From the NCBI GenBank assembly GCA_021797295.1, contig JAKAAA010000008.1:1-18267 (forward strand): 18,267 nucleotides of DNA. Reading direction: 5' to 3'. The stretch is from Thermoplasmata archaeon. Its GTDB lineage: Archaea; Thermoplasmatota; Thermoplasmata; Thermoplasmatales; Thermoplasmataceae. A program made the translations under genes and the position numbers. This document shows, piece by piece, positions 14,949 to 18,267 of this stretch. How positions within the stretch are numbered: the stretch's first letter is position 1; each line of letters starts with the position of its first letter. The notes below the pieces were generated by a model. The model was not told the DNA's origin. It made no database searches and saw only the letters and a program-made list of their open reading frames with translations.

Positions 14949-15818
14949 ATGTATATTATGAAGCCTCTAACCACAAAGATAGTTGTTATCATTGTCGCTG
15001 CATCAATAATCGCACCTGCAGCGTATTTTGCATACGAATATTATAATAAATCCAATGTTCCAGCATCTGTTCAGCCATTCGAGTATATACCGGGCAATTC
15101 CAGCATGATTGCTACAGTGCATTCTAATGGTACCGAATATTATATATTTCTTGATGGTAACAGCACAGGAATTGTAGCAGATATATCAGAAACTTCCCTG
15201 TTTGGAGCCAGTAATGCTTCATCAAATCCAACCGGTCACTCATTGACCAGTACTGGGAATAATAAATCTGGACCAAGTATAAGGACATTTACATACGACA
15301 ACATTATAGTATATGAAATTAAAAATGTCAGTTTATCAGCATTGCTGGGAAACGTTGTAAAGGGAAATGAAAGTCTGAACTTTTTGAACACCACAATTAA
15401 TATATTTGCATATGAAGCATCTGGAAACTTAATGGTATTCGGAGAGGAAAATGCAATCAACTATTCAATCGATACACATATGACATCAAGAGATGCCATT
15501 GGATATAAAAGCTACTTTGATCAGTCTGCAAATATTTCCTTATACTACAAGGTAAACAATGCAATACCCACAGTAAACTATATAACTTTGAACTCTACTG
15601 CTAACATGACTTATATTAATATAATGCCTGACAACCGCACTGACCTGAATCACGATAAAAATTTCATCCAAAAAATATTAAATAACAATAACTTAACTAC
15701 TATCACAGAAAATCTCTATAATATTACCATATCCGGAAATATGATTCACATAAAACTGTATAAAGGAGTGGAAGATGCATCGGCTATCTTTAAAGTCTTA
15801 AATACCACGAGTCTATAG
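14949..15818 (+). CDS. Membrane-anchored exported protein rich in N-glycosylation sequons, unknown function
   Basis: A 289-residue protein I do not recognise. Residues ~9-31 form one hydrophobic segment (KIVVIIVAASIIAPAAYFAY) preceded by Lys, consistent with an N-terminal signal anchor and an outside-facing body. The rest contains 16 N-x-S/T sequons (for example NSS, NGT, NST, NAS, NVS, NTT, NIS), no cysteine at all, and alternating polar/hydrophobic stretches suggestive of beta structure. Such density is typical of glycosylated surface proteins of acidophilic, wall-less archaea. The start at 14949 (MYIMKP) is supported by a partial ribosome-binding site; Met4 at 14958 is the alternative. The stop is eight bases before the ABC-2 permease gene, so the three genes form one operon. 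It may be the transported substrate, a receptor or an accessory subunit of that transporter; the sequence does not decide. Confidence 0.8.
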   Translation: MYIMKPLTTKIVVIIVAASIIAPAAYFAYEYYNKSNVPASVQPFEYIPGNSSMIATVHSNGTEYYIFLDGNSTGIVADISETSLFGASNASSNPTGHSLTSTGNNKSGPSIRTFTYDNIIVYEIKNVSLSALLGNVVKGNESLNFLNTTINIFAYEASGNLMVFGEENAINYSIDTHMTSRDAIGYKSYFDQSANISLYYKVNNAIPTVNYITLNSTANMTYINIMPDNRTDLNHDKNFIQKILNNNNLTTITENLYNITISGNMIHIKLYKGVEDASAIFKVLNTTSL

Positions 15819-15826
15819 GTATAAGT

Positions 15827-16648
15827 ATGTCGAAGATGTCCACGGTTTATTTACAGTATATTAAAAACTATTATAGATCTAGAAGTTTCTTTCTCATGCT
15901 ATTCCTGATTGTTATAGTCGGAGCCATGATGTCCTATTTTTCATTCAAATATATTAATGATCTTCCCACATTCCTGGGAGGCAAGGTTTTTTCAAGTTCC
16001 ATAAAGGTTGAGGTGTTTTATTATCTGTGGACACTGGTTTTATTATATATACCTGTCTTTGCATCGGTATTTTTCGGTTCTCCGGCAATTTCCAGTGAGA
16101 TAGAAAATAAAACTGCTTACTATATATTCCCGTTGCCCATAAATAGATATAAACTATTCTTCGGAAAATATTTTGCTGCCTTTACGGTAACATTATTCAT
16201 TATAGGGATATATCTCGTATTCGAATTGATAACACTTACCTATCTGCTTGGCACCATACCTGTAACATATTTTCTTCGGTCCTTTGCAATGCTTATATTA
16301 TTCATTCTAAGCATAATGGCTGTTACCTTTCTTATAAGTGCAATATTCAATAAGAATACATATGCATATATTACTGTATTTGTCATTTATTACATAGTAT
16401 TCGAGGCGGGTTCATTTATAGTTGAGCTCCTTTATAAGTATACACCTGTTTATTTTCTTAATGAAGCCGGCAGTATAATAGAAAGGGTATATATCAACGT
16501 AAACGTAGAGAACCCTTTCATAAGCCATCTGGATATTAATCCTGCCCCTTTCTCCGCCATAGTAATCGCAGCCATGGTCATGGTCATATATACTGTTATA
16601 TCACTTGCAATAGCCTTATTATTGTTTGAGAAAAAGGAGGTGTCATGA
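15827..16648 (+). CDS. ABC-2 type transporter permease
   Basis: A 273-residue membrane protein with about six helices in the layout of ABC-2 permeases. Helix 1 (~residues 21-40) is followed by the conserved cytoplasmic segment ISSEIENKTAYYIFPLPINRYKLFFGKYFAA (a typical SxExExxT...P..r...GK coupling region; shown here only in outline by its key residues E, T, P and GK). Later helices include LFIIGIYLVFELITLTY and MVMVIYTVISLAIALLL near the C-terminus. It would pair with the downstream ATPase to export or flip a substrate. A short AGGT lies eight bases before the ATG at 15827; Met4 (15836) is an alternative start. Its stop codon overlaps the ATPase start region, and an almost perfect Shine-Dalgarno site for the ATPase sits within its last codons. 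Confidence 0.85.
   Translation: MSKMSTVYLQYIKNYYRSRSFFLMLFLIVIVGAMMSYFSFKYINDLPTFLGGKVFSSSIKVEVFYYLWTLVLLYIPVFASVFFGSPAISSEIENKTAYYIFPLPINRYKLFFGKYFAAFTVTLFIIGIYLVFELITLTYLLGTIPVTYFLRSFAMLILFILSIMAVTFLISAIFNKNTYAYITVFVIYYIVFEAGSFIVELLYKYTPVYFLNEAGSIIERVYINVNVENPFISHLDINPAPFSAIVIAAMVMVIYTVISLAIALLLFEKKEVS
16636..16642 (+). promoter_or_regulatory. Strong Shine-Dalgarno site for the ABC ATPase
   Basis: GGAGGTG, a near-perfect match to the 16S anti-SD. It lies two bases before the ATG at 16645 and five before the ATG at 16648, so the second, better spaced ATG is the probable start. Confidence 0.6.
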
Positions 16649-17547
16649 TGGAAATATACATGGATGGGCTTACAAAAAATTACGGCAAAATCAGGGCTCT
16701 GGATTCAATCAATCTTAAGATAGAGGGGCATGGGTGTACAGGACTCCTTGGACCTAACGGGGCAGGCAAAACTACAATGCTGAAATTAACAACAAATATT
16801 ATAAAACCTTCAAAAGGAAAAGTTGAACTCAATAATATCAATGTGGCTATGTACCCGGAGAAGGCACTGGAAACAGTCGGGGCGCTCATAGAGCAGCCAG
16901 AATTCTACAGTTATCTAACCGGGTATGAAATTTTACAATTTACTGCCAGAATTAAAGGATTAAATAAGAGTGAGTTTGCATCAGAAGTAAAACGCCTTGG
17001 AGAACTTACAGAAATCAATGATTTTATTAGAAGGAAAACAGGTAATTATTCCAGGGGCATGAAACAGAGGCTCGCACTATCTGTAGCTATGCTGGGAAAT
17101 CCGGATATAATAGTTCTAGATGAACCTACATTTGGGCTTGATCCAAAGGGAATGGTCGATATAAGGAATATAATTAAATCCCTGGCAAAGGATCATCTGG
17201 TGCTCCTGAGTACTCATTTAATTTACGAGGCAAGGGAATTATGTGATCGCACTATAATTATAAACAATGGCAAAATAGAATATGATTCTGCCATGTCGCC
17301 GGAGAGAGACCTCTTGAAAATTACTGCAGAAAATAATGTAAATATAATCAGCGATAAGGTTAAGAATTATTCTCGTGATAAGAATGTCTTTATTATCGAG
17401 AAAAATAAAAATTTCAGCAACGCTGAAATTATAAGTGAGTTGATGAAACAGGGGTTAAAAATAAATTATGTGGAAAAATATGATAACCTTGAAGATATAT
17501 ATGTCTCGGTAATCAATGGAAAGGTCATAGATAATATTTCTTCATGA
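16648..17547 (+). CDS. ABC transporter ATP-binding protein
   Basis: A 299-residue nucleotide-binding subunit. Motifs, counted from 16648: Walker A GPNGAGKTT (35-43), Q-loop EQPEFY (Q83), signature YSRGMKQR (134-141, in place of the canonical LSGGQ; RGM is frequent in ABC-2 exporter ATPases), Walker B IIVLDEPT (154-161) followed by the D-loop FGLD, and the switch histidine in STH (H190). Residues after ~215 form a C-terminal accessory domain of the kind seen in drug and antibiotic exporters. With the overlapping permease it makes a one-substrate exporter or flippase. ATG 16645 would give one more residue and the ATGA overlap with the permease stop. The 3' end overlaps the convergent gene by 23 bases. 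Confidence 0.92.
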   Translation: MEIYMDGLTKNYGKIRALDSINLKIEGHGCTGLLGPNGAGKTTMLKLTTNIIKPSKGKVELNNINVAMYPEKALETVGALIEQPEFYSYLTGYEILQFTARIKGLNKSEFASEVKRLGELTEINDFIRRKTGNYSRGMKQRLALSVAMLGNPDIIVLDEPTFGLDPKGMVDIRNIIKSLAKDHLVLLSTHLIYEARELCDRTIIINNGKIEYDSAMSPERDLLKITAENNVNIISDKVKNYSRDKNVFIIEKNKNFSNAEIISELMKQGLKINYVEKYDNLEDIYVSVINGKVIDNISS

Positions 17548-18016
17548 TATAACTTCCCAGCCTGTCTATTGAAGAAAATATTTTCTCGCCCACATGGAAT
17601 TGCCCATGTCTGTATTTTACAAGCACGTTTGGTATTTCCCTGTTATCAAGGTTCTGTGAAAACTTTTCAAATGTGTTTCCACTATCGATAAAGACATACA
17701 TTGCAGGTATTGAAATAGCTGTTGACATTATCTCATCTAAATCTTTGAATGAACCTATTCTGGTAAATTTATAACTGTCATGTTCTAATTGTTTTTCTAT
17801 TACTATGTTATCATCCTGGTCAATTTTCTGATATTTTTTATTGGAATATTCTTCTAAAGATATTTTATTAACCAGTTTCTGCACTGCAAAGAGATCTGAT
17901 ACCTTTGTAATATCTCCCTTTAAATTTTTATATACTTCACGGCTGTCCGATACTATACTGAAATAATTGATATCAGTATTTTCCAGTAAATTTAATAAAT
18001 TTTCATAGTTTATCAT
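17525..18016 (-). CDS. Hypothetical protein, 163 residues
   Basis: I do not recognise this protein. It is soluble, of mixed charge, with no signal peptide, membrane helix or cysteine. The N-terminal third (INYENLLNLLENTDINYF) looks helical; the C-terminal half has a buried strand IPAMYVFIDS and a motif-like KYRHGQFHVGEKIF followed by a final helix. The start at 18016 is chosen because GGAGA lies a short way upstream in its leader; an in-frame ATG at 18031 would add five residues. It overlaps the preceding small gene by 14 bases, so the two are probably co-translated, and it overlaps the convergent ABC ATPase gene by 23 bases at its 3' end. A two-gene toxin-antitoxin or sensor arrangement is possible but unproven. 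Confidence 0.65.
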   Translation of the reverse strand: MINYENLLNLLENTDINYFSIVSDSREVYKNLKGDITKVSDLFAVQKLVNKISLEEYSNKKYQKIDQDDNIVIEKQLEHDSYKFTRIGSFKDLDEIMSTAISIPAMYVFIDSGNTFEKFSQNLDNREIPNVLVKYRHGQFHVGEKIFSSIDRLGSYIMKKYYL

Positions 18017-18266
18017 ATTTTTTCTCTCCATCCAGTATGTTTTCTATCTTACTATATTCGTCATTAGTATTCTTCAGCATAGCAGAAATTAGATTGTTTC
18101 TCCATGCTTCCCTTATTATCTGCTCGTATGCTTCGTCTACACTTTTATAAAAACCTGCAGATACCATTTTGCTGACTGCCTTTTCTATTAAAGGATCTGG
18201 GTGTATACTGTTATTCTTGGTTATAATGCCTACACGCTTTATTGAAATGTATTCAAGAACTGCCAT
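18003..18266 (-). CDS. Small protein, possibly ribbon-helix-helix-like; may continue past the window edge
   Basis: An 87-residue reading frame whose first ATG lies at 18266, one base from the window end, so the true start may be further out. It is rich in charged residues and mostly helical. The segment LIEKAVSKMVSAGFYKSVDE followed by a helix ending in REAWRNN has a helix-turn-helix spacing (EG/AG-x-Y-K-S-x-E) like the second half of ribbon-helix-helix antitoxins, but the usual N-terminal strand is not clear. The last residues, GEKKYDKL, overlap the start of the next gene by 14 bases. Translation coupling of the pair suggests a shared job. Identification is weak and I assign no function. Confidence 0.6.
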   Translation of the reverse strand: MAVLEYISIKRVGIITKNNSIHPDPLIEKAVSKMVSAGFYKSVDEAYEQIIREAWRNNLISAMLKNTNDEYSKIENILDGEKKYDKL

Positions 18267-18267
18267 T

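Noticed and set aside
1..18267. CRISPR array, insertion sequence or prophage
   Set aside because: No regularly spaced repeats, transposase motifs, terminal inverted repeats or phage genes were seen on either strand.

Overview
The window looks like a chromosomal segment of a Thermoplasmatales archaeon (relatives of Ferroplasma, Picrophilus, Thermoplasma). The clues are an archaeal lipid geranylgeranyl reductase, an archaeal-type prolyl-tRNA synthetase ending in Tyr, an archaeal tRNA-Glu without encoded CCA, TATA boxes centred about 25 nt upstream of start codons (leaderless genes) mixed with Shine-Dalgarno sites inside operons, AT-rich DNA, and many permeases for organic nutrients. The exact species cannot be fixed from the sequence alone.

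Layout. 1-860 (minus): a ferredoxin overlapping a geranylgeranyl reductase that runs off the left edge; together they probably saturate membrane lipids. 995-1408 (plus): MoaE, overlapping tail-to-tail with an MFS transporter (1369-2724, minus). Divergent from the transporter is a two-gene 2-hydroxyacid dehydrogenase unit (2814-5418): a GlcD-like flavoprotein and a GlcF-like Fe-S protein whose first CCG domain has lost its cysteines. 5555-7617 (plus): aspartate kinase with a shortened regulatory region, then aspartate-semialdehyde dehydrogenase, giving the first and second steps from aspartate. 7609-10708 (minus): a TDT-family channel/transporter, prolyl-tRNA synthetase and a SerB-like HAD phosphatase. 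10805-11365 (plus): a small protein that may be EVE/PUA-like. 11407-14199 (minus): two tandem APC amino-acid permeases, preceded by a tiny ribbon-helix-helix regulator (14371-14529). 14758-14832 (minus): tRNA-Glu(CTC).

14949-17547 (plus) is the most interesting accessory-looking part: a cysteine-free, membrane-anchored exported protein with 16 N-glycosylation sequons, followed closely by an ABC-2 permease and its ATPase. This reads as a surface-protein/ABC transporter unit of unknown role. It converges with two overlapping small genes of unknown function at the right edge (17525-18266, minus), one with a weak ribbon-helix-helix-like look.

There is no CRISPR array, insertion sequence, prophage gene or long repeat, and no gene-free stretch above 300 bases. 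The clearest candidates for something undescribed are the sequon-rich protein/ABC unit, the lone EVE-like protein, the half-degenerate CCG protein and the small gene pair at the right edge.
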